NCBI RefSeq assembly: GCF_002223055.1 | Contig: NZ_NKFL01000006.1 | Coordinates: 1,178,001 to 1,242,000, forward strand | DNA length: 64,000 nt | From: Burkholderia sp. HI2500 | GTDB lineage: Bacteria; Pseudomonadota; Gammaproteobacteria; Burkholderiales; Burkholderiaceae | Reading direction: 5' to 3' | Notes under the pieces: generated by a model | What the model was told of the DNA's origin: nothing | Seen by the model: only the letters and a program-made list of their open reading frames with translations | Databases searched by the model: none | In this document: positions 7,656 to 16,726 of the stretch, one piece after another | Numbering within the stretch: the stretch's first letter is position 1 | Layout of the letters: each line of letters starts with the position of its first letter | Made by a program: the position numbers and the translations under genes

Positions 7656-9329
7656 ATGTTCCGTCAAGCCTTGCTCGTCACCGCCTGCGCAGCCGCGGCG
7701 CTGGCGCTGTTCGCCTGCGGCGGCAGCGACGATCCCACGTCGACGCCCGCCGTGTCGTCGCAGGATGCGCTGCAGACCGCCACGCCGATCAAGCACGTCG
7801 TCGTGATCTACGGTGAAAACATCTCGTTCGACCACTACTTCGGCACCTACCCGAACGCGACGAACCCGTCGGGCGAACCGGCGTTCACCGCCAAGTCCGG
7901 CACGCCGACGCCCAACGGCCTGACGGGCACGCTGCTCACCGCGAACCCGAACTTCACGAACCCGGCCAACGGCACCGACGCGGCGAACCCGTTCCGCCTC
8001 GACCGCACGCAGGCCGCGACCGCCGACCAGAACCACGCGTACACGGCCGAGCAGCAGGCCGAGGACAACGGCCTCGCCGACCTGTTCCCGAAATACACCG
8101 GCAAGGGCTCGTCCGGCGGCGCCGGCGCGTTCGGCACGAAGGGCCAGGTGATGGGCTACTTCGACGGCAACACCGTGACCGCGCTGTGGAACTACGCGCA
8201 ACGCTTCGCGATGAGCGACAACACGTTCACGACGGTCTACGGCCCGTCGACGCCGGGCGCGCTGAACGTCGTGTCGGGCCAGACCAACGGGATGCAGATC
8301 GTCAAGACGTCGAAGCAGCCGTCGACGCTTGCCGCCAGCTCGTACTACATCAATGACGGCCAGGGCGGCTTCACGATGATCAACGACGTCGACCCGGGCT
8401 TCGACGTGTGCTCGAGCACGACCGACCAGGCGATGATGACGGGCAAGAACATCGGCGACCTGCTGAACAGCGCGAAGATCACGTGGGGCGGCTTCATGGG
8501 CGGCTTCAACCTGTCGACGACGAACGGCAACGGCACCACGGGCTGCGCGCGCAGCACGGTCGCCACCGCCGTGAACGCCGCGACGGCCGACTACATCCCG
8601 CACCACAACTGGTTCCAGTACTACGCGTCGACCGCGAACCCGCAGCACACGCGCCCGAGCTCGGTCGCCGCGATCGGTTCGAGCCTCCAGGCGGACGGCA
8701 AGACCGCCGAACCCGCGAACCACCAGTACGACACGGACGACTTCTTCGCCGCCGTGAAGGCCGGCAACTTCCCGTCGGTCAGCTACCTGAAGGCGCCGGC
8801 CGCGCAGGACGGGCACGCCGGCTATTCGGATCCGCTCGACGAGCAGGCGTTCGTGACGAAGGTGGTCAACTTCCTGCAACAGCAGCCGGACTGGCAGAAC
8901 ACGGCCGTGATCGTCACCTATGACGACTCGGACGGCTGGTACGACCACGTGTACACGGCGCCGACGCACGCATCGTCGGACGCGGTCGACCAGGTCAACG
9001 GCAGCGGCAAGTGCGGCACGGGCGGCACCACCGGCGTGAACGGCGCGACCGTGAACGGCCGTTGCGGCCCGGGCGTGCGCATTCCGCTCGTCGTGATCTC
9101 GCCGTACGCGAAGCAGAACTACGTCGACCACACGATGCTCGACCAGGCGTCCGTCGTGCGCTTCATCGAGGACAACTGGCTCGGCGGCCAGCGCATCGGC
9201 GGCGGCTCGTTCGATGCGACGGCGGGCGACCTGCGCGCATTGTTCGACTTCACGTCGAAGCCGAACACGACGCCGCTGTACCTCGACCCGACGCTCGGCA
9301 CCGTATTGAGCTCGGCGCCCGCGATCTGA
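7656..9329 (+). CDS. acpA: Lipoprotein acid phosphatase / phospholipase C-type phosphoesterase
   Basis: A 557-residue secreted enzyme. The N-terminus is a lipoprotein signal with lipobox LFAC followed by GGSDD, so the mature protein is probably membrane-anchored in the envelope. Residue 44 onward reads TPIKHVVVIYGENISFDHYFGTYP, the metal-binding start of the phosphoesterase family (PF04185) that includes Francisella AcpA and bacterial phospholipases C. Later blocks (HHNWFQYYAS, VIVTYDDSDGWYDHV, RIPLVVISPYAK) match the rest of the active site. It should hydrolyse phosphomonoesters or phospholipid head groups outside the cytoplasm. The start follows GGAG at good spacing. A strong terminator follows. 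Confidence 0.85.
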   Translation: MFRQALLVTACAAAALALFACGGSDDPTSTPAVSSQDALQTATPIKHVVVIYGENISFDHYFGTYPNATNPSGEPAFTAKSGTPTPNGLTGTLLTANPNFTNPANGTDAANPFRLDRTQAATADQNHAYTAEQQAEDNGLADLFPKYTGKGSSGGAGAFGTKGQVMGYFDGNTVTALWNYAQRFAMSDNTFTTVYGPSTPGALNVVSGQTNGMQIVKTSKQPSTLAASSYYINDGQGGFTMINDVDPGFDVCSSTTDQAMMTGKNIGDLLNSAKITWGGFMGGFNLSTTNGNGTTGCARSTVATAVNAATADYIPHHNWFQYYASTANPQHTRPSSVAAIGSSLQADGKTAEPANHQYDTDDFFAAVKAGNFPSVSYLKAPAAQDGHAGYSDPLDEQAFVTKVVNFLQQQPDWQNTAVIVTYDDSDGWYDHVYTAPTHASSDAVDQVNGSGKCGTGGTTGVNGATVNGRCGPGVRIPLVVISPYAKQNYVDHTMLDQASVVRFIEDNWLGGQRIGGGSFDATAGDLRALFDFTSKPNTTPLYLDPTLGTVLSSAPAI

Positions 9330-9349
9330 CCGGTACGTCGTGACCGCAT

Positions 9350-9382
9350 GGCCGGCGCAGCACGCGCCGGCCGTTTCCGTTT
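9350..9382 (+). terminator. Terminator after the acid phosphatase gene
   Basis: Perfect 9-bp arms GGCCGGCGC (9350-9358) and GCGCCGGCC (9364-9372) with a 5-nt loop are followed by GTTTCCGTTT. It starts 21 bp after the stop codon and separates the phosphatase from the peroxidase gene, though readthrough is possible because the T-run is interrupted. Confidence 0.75.
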
Positions 9383-9423
9383 AACGCGCCGCTTCGTGCG
9401 GCGCCCGATTTCCGACCGACAGC

Positions 9424-10845
9424 ATGACTGCCCGCCCCGCGTTCCCGTCTCCCGACACCACCGGCCCCCGCGCGTCGCGCACGCCGTCCCGCCTCCTGCG
9501 CCGCACGGCGTTCGTGATCGGCGCCGCCGTGCTCGGCTACGGCGCGTTCGCGATCGCGTTCCCCGCGCAGGTGCCCGCGGCGATCGGCACCGTCGTCGCC
9601 GACTGGACGGGCGCGAACCCGCATCCGGTCGTGCTGCAGCGGCCCGCCGCGCAACCGCTGTCGGCGGTCGCGCAGCTCGGCCGCGCGCTGTTCGCCGATC
9701 CGTCGCTGTCCGCGTCGGGCAAGCAGTCGTGCGCGTCGTGCCACAGCCCGGATCATGCGTATGGCCCGCCGAATGCGCTCGACGTGCAGCCGGGCGGCCT
9801 CGCGATGACGCAGCAGGGCTATCGCCCGCCGCCGTCGCTGATGTACCTGTACCGTCAGCCGAACTTCAGCATCGGCCCCGATGCCGGTGAAAACGACGCC
9901 GCGCCGAGCGTCGCGCAACAGGCCGCGTCGGCGGCCGGCGTCGTCAAGGCGCAGAAGGTGGCCGGCACGTCGGCCGCGCCGCAACTCGTGCCGCAGGGCG
10001 GAATGTTCTGGGATGGCCGCGCCGATACGCTGCAGCAACAGGCGTTCGGCCCGCTGCTGAATCCGGTCGAGATGGCGAACGCGAGCGTCGACGACGTCGC
10101 GCGCAAGCTCAAGCAGTCGTCGCACCGCGCGCAGCTCGAGCAACTGTTCGGCCCGCGCGTGTTCGACAGCCCGCAGCTCGCGGTGTCGGAGGCGATGTTC
10201 GCGATCGCGCGCTACCAGGTGGAAGATCCGTCGTTCCATCCGTACAACAGCAAGTACGACCGCTGGCTCGAAGGCCGCGCGCGCCTCACGCAGGCCGAAC
10301 TGCGCGGGCTGCGCCTGTTCAACGATCCGGACAAGGCGAATTGCGCGGGCTGCCACCTGTCGAAACCCGGCAAGGACGGGTTGCCGCCGATGTTGACCGA
10401 TTACCAGTACGAGGCGCTCGGCGCGCCGCGCAACAAGGAACTGGCGCAGAACCGCAACCCGGCGTTCTACGATCTCGGCGTGTGCGGGCCGTTCCGCGAC
10501 GACCTGAAGGATCAGACGCAGTATTGCGGGATGTTCCTGACGCCGACGCTGCGCAACGCGGCGACGCGCCACGTGTTCTTCCACAACGGCGTGTTCCACA
10601 CGCTCGACCAGGTGATGGCGTTCTACAACGAGCGCAGCATCTCGCCGCAGAAGTTCTATTCGCGCGGTGCGGACGGCAAGGTCGACGAGTACGACGACAT
10701 CCCGCCGAAGTATCGCGCGAACGTCGACGTGACCGATGCGCCGTTCGATCGCAAGCCGGGCGACAAGCCCGCGATGACAGCGCAGGACATCAAGGATATC
10801 GAAGCATTCCTCGGCACGCTGAACGACGAGCCGGTGCGGCATTGA
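9424..10845 (+). CDS. Diheme cytochrome c peroxidase family protein
   Basis: A 473-residue protein with a cationic N-terminal tail and one membrane-spanning segment at about residues 28-48, placing the rest in the periplasm. Two c-type heme motifs are present: CASCH (Cys103-His107) and CAGCH (Cys307-His311). The spacing of about 200 residues, the LGRALFADPSLSASG start and the FHNGVFHTLDQVMAFYNER block fit the bacterial CcpA/MauG peroxidase group. It would reduce hydrogen peroxide using cytochrome or quinol electrons, though MauG-like oxidative roles cannot be excluded. It lies downstream of the acid phosphatase on the same strand, a pairing I recall from Burkholderia, separated by a terminator. 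Confidence 0.87.
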   Translation: MTARPAFPSPDTTGPRASRTPSRLLRRTAFVIGAAVLGYGAFAIAFPAQVPAAIGTVVADWTGANPHPVVLQRPAAQPLSAVAQLGRALFADPSLSASGKQSCASCHSPDHAYGPPNALDVQPGGLAMTQQGYRPPPSLMYLYRQPNFSIGPDAGENDAAPSVAQQAASAAGVVKAQKVAGTSAAPQLVPQGGMFWDGRADTLQQQAFGPLLNPVEMANASVDDVARKLKQSSHRAQLEQLFGPRVFDSPQLAVSEAMFAIARYQVEDPSFHPYNSKYDRWLEGRARLTQAELRGLRLFNDPDKANCAGCHLSKPGKDGLPPMLTDYQYEALGAPRNKELAQNRNPAFYDLGVCGPFRDDLKDQTQYCGMFLTPTLRNAATRHVFFHNGVFHTLDQVMAFYNERSISPQKFYSRGADGKVDEYDDIPPKYRANVDVTDAPFDRKPGDKPAMTAQDIKDIEAFLGTLNDEPVRH

Positions 10846-10874
10846 GTGCGGGATGACCGCCGCGCCGCGTCGTG

Positions 10875-11606
10875 TCAGCAGCGCGCGCGGATGCAGAGGA
10901 AGGCCGGGGCCAGCGACAGCTCCGCATGAAGCCGCTCCGAGGCGGCCTTCATCTCGGGCAGCGGCTTCGGCTCGACGAACCGGTCGAGCCGCCAGCCGCT
11001 GTCGGCCACGGCGTTCAGGATGTCGGCGAGCGGCCGCCGCCACGCTTCGACATAGGGTTTCGGCTCACCGAAACCCGACCAGTGGAAGCCGAAGCGGGAC
11101 GTATCGAAATAGGTGCCCTCGCCGCGCGTGCGTTCGTCCATCCAGTCGCGCATCGGATGCGCCATCGAAAACACGAGCGTGGCGCCCGGCCGCGCGACCC
11201 GCCGGAATTCGCGCAGCGTCGGCGCAAGGTCGCGCACGTAGTCGAACGCGAGCGAACAGACGATCTTGTCGAATGCTTCGTCGGGCAACCACGTGAGCGG
11301 CCCCTCCAGATCGCCCTCCACGAGGTCGACCGCGAGGCCCGCGCAGCGTGTTCTTGCCAGCGCGACCATCTCCGGCGTGACGTCGAACGCATGCACCCTC
11401 GCGCCCTGGCGTGCGAGGTGTTCGCTGCCGATGCCGGGCCCGCAGCCGGCATCGAGCACCGTCAGGTCGTCGACGTCGCCCAGCAGCGCCATCGTCGCCG
11501 GACGTTCGTAGAGCGCGTTGTGCGCCTTCGTCGGCGCGATGTCGGCGTAGCGTTGCGCGAAGCTCGCGTATGCCTTGCGGCCGGGTGGTTCGTTCGGATC
11601 GGTCAT
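10875..11606 (-). CDS. SAM-dependent class I methyltransferase
   Basis: A 243-residue cytosolic protein from an ATG preceded by GGAG. Motif I, TVLDAGCGPGIGSEHLA, and the acidic end of strand 2 in VHAFDVTPEMV bind S-adenosylmethionine, and DKIVCSLAFDYVRDL is the motif IV/post-motif region. This is the Methyltransf_11/25 fold used for small-molecule methylation such as ubiquinone-type or amine substrates. The C-terminal KPYVEAWRRPLADIL segment is often seen in such unassigned small-molecule methyltransferases. It is on the same strand, about 80 bp after the FAD oxidase gene, and may be the last gene of that operon. Substrate unknown. Confidence 0.85.
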   Translation of the reverse strand: MTDPNEPPGRKAYASFAQRYADIAPTKAHNALYERPATMALLGDVDDLTVLDAGCGPGIGSEHLARQGARVHAFDVTPEMVALARTRCAGLAVDLVEGDLEGPLTWLPDEAFDKIVCSLAFDYVRDLAPTLREFRRVARPGATLVFSMAHPMRDWMDERTRGEGTYFDTSRFGFHWSGFGEPKPYVEAWRRPLADILNAVADSGWRLDRFVEPKPLPEMKAASERLHAELSLAPAFLCIRARC

Positions 11607-11685
11607 GCGGACTCCGTCGATGGAAACTGGGGGAGCCGATTCTGCCTGATCCGCCGGCGGGTGGCGACTCGGCGTCTCGCCTGCG

Positions 11686-12996
11686 TCACGACAGGCTGTC
11701 GAGCAGCCGATACCAGGCCACGCCGGCCGCGATATAGAAGCGCTGCAGCCCGTGAAACGGAATGGGCCGGATCGGCGTGCGCCGGAACGGCAGCGGCAGT
11801 TGCGCATCGCCCGACAGGTGCGCGGCCAGATGCTTGCCGAGCGTCGTCGCCATCGCGATGCCGCGCCCGTTGTAGCCGAGCGCGATCGTCACGCCCGGCG
11901 CGGGCTCGTGCACGTGCGGCATGAAGTCCGCGGTGATCGCGACGCGCCCGGCCCAGCGGTACTCGAACCGGACTCCCTTCAGTTGCGGATACAGCAGCGT
12001 CGTCGCACGCTCGAGATGGCGCCAGTCGCTCGTCGCACGCGGTTCCGCGAACGGGCCGCGGCCGCCCATCAGCAGGCGTCCCGCGGCATCGCGCCGGAAG
12101 TACAGCAGCAGGCGCCGTGCATCCGATGCGACCTCGCCGCCGGCGAGGATGTCGCGACCGAGTTCCGGCGCGAGCGGTTGCGTCGCGACGATGAAGCTGT
12201 TCGCGGCGATCACCGACTGGCGCAAGCCCGGCCACAGCCCGTCCGTATACCCGTTGGTCGCGATCACGACGCGGTCCGCTGATAGCGTCGCGCCGCCGGC
12301 CGTCGCGACCTGCCAGCGGCCGTCGGCACGCGTCAGCCCGACGGCGCGCGTCAGCCCGTGCACGACCGCCCCGCTCGCCTGCGCGGCGCGCACGAGGCCG
12401 CGCGTATAGCTGAGCGGCTGCACGCTGCCCGCGCGGCGATCGATCCAGCCGCCCGCGTACGCAGGCGTGCCGAGCCGGCGCGCGACCTCGTCGCGACCGA
12501 GCAGTTCGACCGGTGCGCCGCGCGCGGCCCACTGCCGCGCACGCCGGGCGACCGTGTCGAGCATCGCGGCAGTCGGCGCCGGCTGGATCCAGCCGTGGCG
12601 TCGCGCATCGCAGTCGATCGCGTGCCGCGCGATCAGGTCGAATACCGTGTCGGCCGCACCGCCGACCACGGCGGCAAGCTGCTCGCCGGCTTCGTCGCCG
12701 AACCGGCGGATCAATTCGTCGGGGTCGTATTTCAGGCCGGGGATCACTTGCCCGCCGTTGCGGCCGGACGCGCCCCAGCCCGGCTGCGCGCCGTCGATCA
12801 CGCGCACGTTCACGCCGCGTTCGGCCAGGTGAAGCGCGGTCGACAGGCCCGTAAAGCCGGCGCCGACGATCGCCACGTCGCACGACGCGGAAGCGTCGAG
12901 CGCGGGTGTATCGGGCGCCGGCGCGGCGGTCGCCGCCCACAGCGAATCCGGCCACTGGGCGTCGGGCCATCCGGGTGCCGCGTTCCTTGCACTCAT
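11686..12996 (-). CDS. FAD-dependent amine/amino acid oxidoreductase (DAO family)
   Basis: A 436-residue flavoprotein. The dinucleotide-binding motif lies in [23 protein letters not shown] (residues about 39-61), followed by [12 protein letters not shown], which is typical of the gamma-glutamylputrescine oxidase/glycine oxidase branch. The C-terminal half has [19 protein letters not shown] and [11 protein letters not shown], the second FAD-contacting block. It should oxidise a C-N bond in an amine or amino acid. Its ATG overlaps the stop of the ABC ATPase gene by four bases, so it is translationally coupled to an amino acid importer. That makes it likely to degrade the imported substrate, whose identity is not evident. 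Confidence 0.87.
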   Translation of the reverse strand: MSARNAAPGWPDAQWPDSLWAATAAPAPDTPALDASASCDVAIVGAGFTGLSTALHLAERGVNVRVIDGAQPGWGASGRNGGQVIPGLKYDPDELIRRFGDEAGEQLAAVVGGAADTVFDLIARHAIDCDARRHGWIQPAPTAAMLDTVARRARQWAARGAPVELLGRDEVARRLGTPAYAGGWIDRRAGSVQPLSYTRGLVRAAQASGAVVHGLTRAVGLTRADGRWQVATAGGATLSADRVVIATNGYTDGLWPGLRQSVIAANSFIVATQPLAPELGRDILAGGEVASDARRLLLYFRRDAAGRLLMGGRGPFAEPRATSDWRHLERATTLLYPQLKGVRFEYRWAGRVAITADFMPHVHEPAPGVTIALGYNGRGIAMATTLGKHLAAHLSGDAQLPLPFRRTPIRPIPFHGLQRFYIAAGVAWYRLLDSLS

Positions 12997-13748
12997 GTTC
13001 GATCCGGGTTGGCGGCGTCGTCCGACGCCAGCAGTCGACGCAGGAATTCCTGCGTGCGGGGATGCTTCGGCTGCGTGAGCACGTCGCGCGCGGATCCGCT
13101 TTCGCAGATGGTGCCGTCGTGCAGGAAACACACGCGATCGGCCACCTCGCGCGCGAATGCCATTTCGTGCGTGACGACCACCATGGTCATGCCGTCGCGC
13201 GCGAGTCCGCGCATCACGCCGAGCACTTCGCCGACGAGTTCGGGGTCGAGCGCCGACGTCGGTTCGTCGAACAGGATCGCCTGCGGCTCCATCGCGAGCG
13301 CGCGTGCGATCGCGACGCGCTGCTGCTGCCCGCCCGACAGCTCGGACGGATACGCATTCATCCGGTGCGCGAGCCCGACCTTGTCGAGCAGCGCGCGGGC
13401 CTGCTCGCGCGCTTGCGCGGCCGGCGTGCGCCGCACGTGGACCGGCCCTTCCATCACGTTCTCGAGCGCCGTGCGATGCGAGAACAGGTTGAAGCGCTGG
13501 AACACCATGCCGACCCGCATCCGCAGCTCGTGGATCCGTTTCGAATGCGCGTCGACCGTCACGCCGTCGATCGTGATCGATCCTTCGTCGTAAGTCTCGA
13601 AGCCGTTGATACAGCGCAGCACGGTCGACTTGCCCGAGCCGGACGGCCCGATCAGGCACACGACCTCACCTTGCTGCACGTCGAGGCTGACGCCCTTCAG
13701 CACCACGTGTTGCTGAAAGCGCTTGTGTATCGCATCGATCCGGATCAT
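12993..13748 (-). CDS. Polar amino acid ABC transporter, ATP-binding protein
   Basis: A 251-residue ATPase with all expected motifs: Walker [10 protein letters not shown] near residue 35, the Q-loop in MVFQRFNLF, signature LSGGQQQR, Walker [14 protein letters not shown] and the H-loop VTHE. The sequence and length match the GlnQ/HisP family that energises polar amino acid uptake. Its start overlaps the end of the permease gene by four bases and its stop overlaps the oxidoreductase start, so it sits in the middle of a tightly coupled operon. It would act at the cytoplasmic face of the inner membrane as a dimer. Confidence 0.95.
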   Translation of the reverse strand: MIRIDAIHKRFQQHVVLKGVSLDVQQGEVVCLIGPSGSGKSTVLRCINGFETYDEGSITIDGVTVDAHSKRIHELRMRVGMVFQRFNLFSHRTALENVMEGPVHVRRTPAAQAREQARALLDKVGLAHRMNAYPSELSGGQQQRVAIARALAMEPQAILFDEPTSALDPELVGEVLGVMRGLARDGMTMVVVTHEMAFAREVADRVCFLHDGTICESGSARDVLTQPKHPRTQEFLRRLLASDDAANPDRT

Positions 13749-14401
13749 GCGCTTCTCCTCAGCGAGAGTCGCTTGCCGAGCCGGTTCACGCCGAACATCA
13801 GCGGCAGGCCGAGCGCGAGATACAGCAACGCGACGAGCGTATAGACGCTCATGTTCTGGAACGTCGACGACGCGATCAGCTGGCCGGCGCGCGTGATCTC
13901 CGCGACCGTGATCGTCGACGCGACCGATGAATCCTTCAGCAGCATCACCAGCGTGTTGCCGTAAGGCGGCAGCGCGATGCGGAACGCCTGCGGCAGCACC
14001 ACGCGCCGCATGATCATCGGCCCGCGCATGCCGATCGCGTGCGCGGCTTCGATCTGGCCACGGTCGATCGCCTCGATGCCCGCGCGGAAGTTTTCCGCCT
14101 GGTAGGCCGAATACGCGATGCCGAGACCGAGCACCCCGGCCTGGAATGCCGACAGCTGGATGCCGAGATCGGGCAACACGAAGTACATGTAGAACAGCTG
14201 CACGATGATCGGCAGGCCGCGAATCACGTTGACGACCGTGCTCCCGACCGTCGACACGGCACGGTTGGGCGACACCTTCAGCAACGCGAGGATCAGCCCG
14301 AGCACCGAGCTGAGCACGAACGCGCATGCCGTGATCTCGATCGTGACCACCGCCCCCTTCAGCAGGATCGGCAGGAAATCGATCGCGTTCTGAAAAAACA
14401 T
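13745..14401 (-). CDS. Polar amino acid ABC transporter, permease
   Basis: A 218-residue membrane protein of the HisM/GlnP type with five or so helices. The start is set by GGAGACCTC before the ATG. The conserved cytoplasmic EAA loop, which docks onto the ATPase, is present as [29 protein letters not shown]. Only one permease gene is found, so the channel is probably a homodimer. It overlaps the ATPase gene by four bases and lies 88 bp after the binding-protein gene in the same operon. Substrate should be an amino acid, amine or opine-like compound. Confidence 0.93.
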   Translation of the reverse strand: MFFQNAIDFLPILLKGAVVTIEITACAFVLSSVLGLILALLKVSPNRAVSTVGSTVVNVIRGLPIIVQLFYMYFVLPDLGIQLSAFQAGVLGLGIAYSAYQAENFRAGIEAIDRGQIEAAHAIGMRGPMIMRRVVLPQAFRIALPPYGNTLVMLLKDSSVASTITVAEITRAGQLIASSTFQNMSVYTLVALLYLALGLPLMFGVNRLGKRLSLRRSA

Positions 14402-14489
14402 GAGGTCTCCTATGCGACGGCCCGGCGGCACGTCGCAGTGGGTGCCCGCGATGCGCGGGCGATACCGCTCGGGAATCCCGGGCGCGCGC

Positions 14490-15266
14490 TCAGCTCATGT
14501 GCCACTTCTGCAGGATCTGCTGCAGCGTGCCGTCGCCCTTCATTTTCCGGATCGCGCCGTTGAGTTGCTCGAGCGTCGCCGTGTCGCCCTTGCGCACGAT
14601 GAAGCAGACCTGCCCCTTCACGACGCTCTGGTATTCGGGCACGAGCCGGACCTGGCGGTTGACGCCGTGTTCGATCTGATACGCGACGATCGGCTGGTCG
14701 GCGAAGCCGGCCTTGATGCGGCCGAGCGCGACGTCGCGCATGATGTCGGCGATCGAATCGTAGGTGCGGACTTCCTTGAAGATGCCCTTCTTGTTGAGTG
14801 CGTCGACGAACGCCGTGCCGACCTGCGCGCCGACCACCTGCCCCTTGAAGTCGTCCATCGACGTATAGCGGCCCGGGTCGTCCGCCTTCACGACCAGGCC
14901 TTCGCCGAATGTATAGACCGTGTCGGAGAAGTCGACGACCTGCTGGCGCGCCGGCGTTTTCAGCATCGCGGCCGAGATGATGTCGATCTTCTGCGTGGTG
15001 AGCGACGGAATCAGCGCCGAGAACACGGTCTGCTGCACGTCGACGCGAAACCCGGCCGACTTCCCGGCCGCGGTGATCGCATCGACCATCATCCCCTGGA
15101 TCGAATTGCTCTTGACGTCGAGAAACGTGAACGGCACGCCGGTGGCCGTCGCGCCGACCTTCAGCGTGGGCTCGGCCGCGACGGCGCCGGCCGATGCCGT
15201 GGAGAAAGCGATGCAGGTGGCGAAACCGGCGGCCAGTGCGCCGAACCGCTTGATGAACGAAACCAT
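14490..15266 (-). CDS. Polar amino acid ABC transporter, periplasmic binding protein
   Basis: A 258-residue protein with a clear signal peptide (MVSFIKRFGALAAGFATCIAFSTASAGAVAA, cut near residue 31). It belongs to solute-binding family 3: the mature start EPTLKVGATATGVPFTFLD, the ISAAMLKTPARQQVVDFSDTVY hinge and the C-terminal LNGAIRKMKGDGTLQQILQKW helix are characteristic. It delivers substrate to the permease in the periplasm. The start has GAAGGAGA at correct spacing. It is the first gene of the importer-oxidase operon and is divergent from an IclR regulator. Confidence 0.93.
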   Translation of the reverse strand: MVSFIKRFGALAAGFATCIAFSTASAGAVAAEPTLKVGATATGVPFTFLDVKSNSIQGMMVDAITAAGKSAGFRVDVQQTVFSALIPSLTTQKIDIISAAMLKTPARQQVVDFSDTVYTFGEGLVVKADDPGRYTSMDDFKGQVVGAQVGTAFVDALNKKGIFKEVRTYDSIADIMRDVALGRIKAGFADQPIVAYQIEHGVNRQVRLVPEYQSVVKGQVCFIVRKGDTATLEQLNGAIRKMKGDGTLQQILQKWHMS

Positions 15267-15373
15267 GATGTCTCCTTCTCGAATACTTCGGTGCGCCGGC
15301 CGGTCGCGGATCGACACTGCGACGATGACCCGATCTTAAAACGAATCAAAAATATCGTAAAAAGATTTTTGTG

Positions 15374-15403
15374 TATCGATATGCGATACGATATGATGCG
15401 ATA
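15374..15403. promoter_or_regulatory. AT-rich palindrome and direct repeats between ABC operon and IclR gene
   Basis: In an otherwise GC-rich window this gap turns strongly AT-rich. It contains the palindrome TATCGATA (15374-15381) and two direct copies of ATGCGATA (15381-15388 and 15396-15403). This is a plausible binding site for the IclR regulator that would control both divergent transcripts. Assignment is by position only. Confidence 0.45.
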
Positions 15404-15427
15404 TCGAATCGATTCGGCCCCTTGCTC

Positions 15428-16219
15428 ATGGAAACGTCGCCCGATCAGTCAAACGACCTGCTGTTCAACCAGTCGCTGGAGAAAGGGCTGAACGTGTTGC
15501 GCGCGTTCAGCGCGAAGCGGCGCACGATGACGCTGGCGGAAGTGGCCGACGCGGCCGGCATGACGAAAAGCTCGGCGCAGCGGATGGTCTATACGCTCGA
15601 GAAGCTCGGTTACATCCGCAAGCATCCGGTTACGCGGCGCTACCAGCTCACGCCGCACGTGATGCGGATCGGCTTCAACTATCTCGCGGCCGATACGTTG
15701 ATCGACGTCGCGAATCCGTTCCTGTCCGAGCTCACGAACCTGACCGGCGAAACGACCAACCTCACCGAGCCGGACGACGATGAAATGGTGTACGTCGCGC
15801 GTTTCGTATCGACCAAGTTCGTGCCGATCCACATGCCGATCGGCAGCCGTATCCCGATGTACTGCACCGGCAGTGGCCGCGCGTTCCTGAGCGCGTTGCC
15901 GCCGGAAGAAGCGCGTGTGAGGCTGGACGGCATGGCGCGCACGCCGCATACGCCGCGCACGGTCACGGCGCTCGACGATCTCGTCGCGTTGCTCGATTGC
16001 GCGCGGCGCGAAGGCTACGCGGCCAACCAGGAAGAACTGTTCATCGGGGATATGTCGATTGCCGCACCCGTGCTCGGCAGTCAGGGGCAGCCGGTCGCGG
16101 CCGTGCACGTGGTCGCACCGACGAGCCGCTGGACGTTCGACGACGCGCGCCGCAAGCTTGCGCCGGCGGTGATCGACTGCGCGCGCGGGATCAGCAATTC
16201 GATCCGGACGCTTGAATAG
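15428..16219 (+). CDS. IclR family transcriptional regulator
   Basis: A 263-residue protein. Residues about 15-75 are the winged helix-turn-helix (LEKGLNVLRAFSAKRRTMTLAEVADAAGMTKSSAQRMVYTLEKLGY), and residues about 90-260 are the IclR effector domain with MPIGSRIPMYCTGSGRAFLS. An earlier ATG exists 57 bases upstream, but the chosen start agrees with family length and leaves the AT-rich operator region outside the gene. It is divergent from the amino acid importer-oxidase operon and probably represses or activates it in response to the imported compound or its oxidation product. Confidence 0.9.
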   Translation: METSPDQSNDLLFNQSLEKGLNVLRAFSAKRRTMTLAEVADAAGMTKSSAQRMVYTLEKLGYIRKHPVTRRYQLTPHVMRIGFNYLAADTLIDVANPFLSELTNLTGETTNLTEPDDDEMVYVARFVSTKFVPIHMPIGSRIPMYCTGSGRAFLSALPPEEARVRLDGMARTPHTPRTVTALDDLVALLDCARREGYAANQEELFIGDMSIAAPVLGSQGQPVAAVHVVAPTSRWTFDDARRKLAPAVIDCARGISNSIRTLE

Positions 16220-16273
16220 CGTCGGCGAAACGGCATACGGCGCGCCGTTGCATGGCGCACCGGCGTTCGATCG

Positions 16274-16726
16274 CTACTGCGGCTTCGGCGAATGCTCGGC
16301 CCGGTAGGTACCGTTCGGGCGCAATACGAGCTGCTTCGCTGCGGCGTCCAGTTCCTTGCCGTGATACAGATCGATGCATTTCAGGAAGTCGAACTTCACG
16401 TCCCCGACTTCCGATTCGACGACCGGATTCCGATAGTCGCGGGCCAGATACTTCGCGACCAGCGCATGAATGACGTCCGGCGCACGCTCCATGTCGTAGT
16501 AGGTCCAGTCGCGCAACGCGCTGGTGCTGCTGCCGATGTCCTTGCTCGCGCCGGGCGCCTGCTTGTATGCGGTAGCCAGGCACTCCGCGAGCACCATGTC
16601 CTTGAAGTTCCAGAGGTAAGTTCGTGAGCCGGCCTCAGGCGACGTTTGTGCGGCGTCTTTCGCCACGACCATCGCCGGTTGAAACGCGATGCACGCCAAC
16701 GCGGCAGCGATCCGGACTCCCCTCAT
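16274..16726 (-). CDS. tai4: T6SS amidase immunity protein, Tai4 family
   Basis: A 150-residue protein with an N-terminal signal peptide (MRGVRIAAALACIAFQPAMVVA), so it is exported to the periplasm. The mature part carries the Tai4 pattern: NFKDMVLAECLATAYKQ, then STSALRDWTYYDME, a helix with YLARDYRNPVVESE, and FLKCIDLYHGKELD. The two cysteines in AECLA and LKCID are conserved in the family and may pair. Tai4 proteins bind and block Tae4 amidases to protect the producer and its kin. The start overlaps the stop of the effector gene by ATGA, giving coupled translation. Composition is less GC-rich than the surroundings. Confidence 0.88.
   Translation of the reverse strand: MRGVRIAAALACIAFQPAMVVAKDAAQTSPEAGSRTYLWNFKDMVLAECLATAYKQAPGASKDIGSSTSALRDWTYYDMERAPDVIHALVAKYLARDYRNPVVESEVGDVKFDFLKCIDLYHGKELDAAAKQLVLRPNGTYRAEHSPKPQ

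Noticed and set aside
7581..9131. A 516-codon frame opposite the acid phosphatase gene
   Set aside because: Shadow of the real gene: low-complexity valine/arginine composition and no motifs.
9250..11043. A 597-codon minus-strand frame opposite the diheme peroxidase gene
   Set aside because: The two CxxCH motifs and domain order support the plus-strand gene; the antisense frame is arginine-rich and motif-free.
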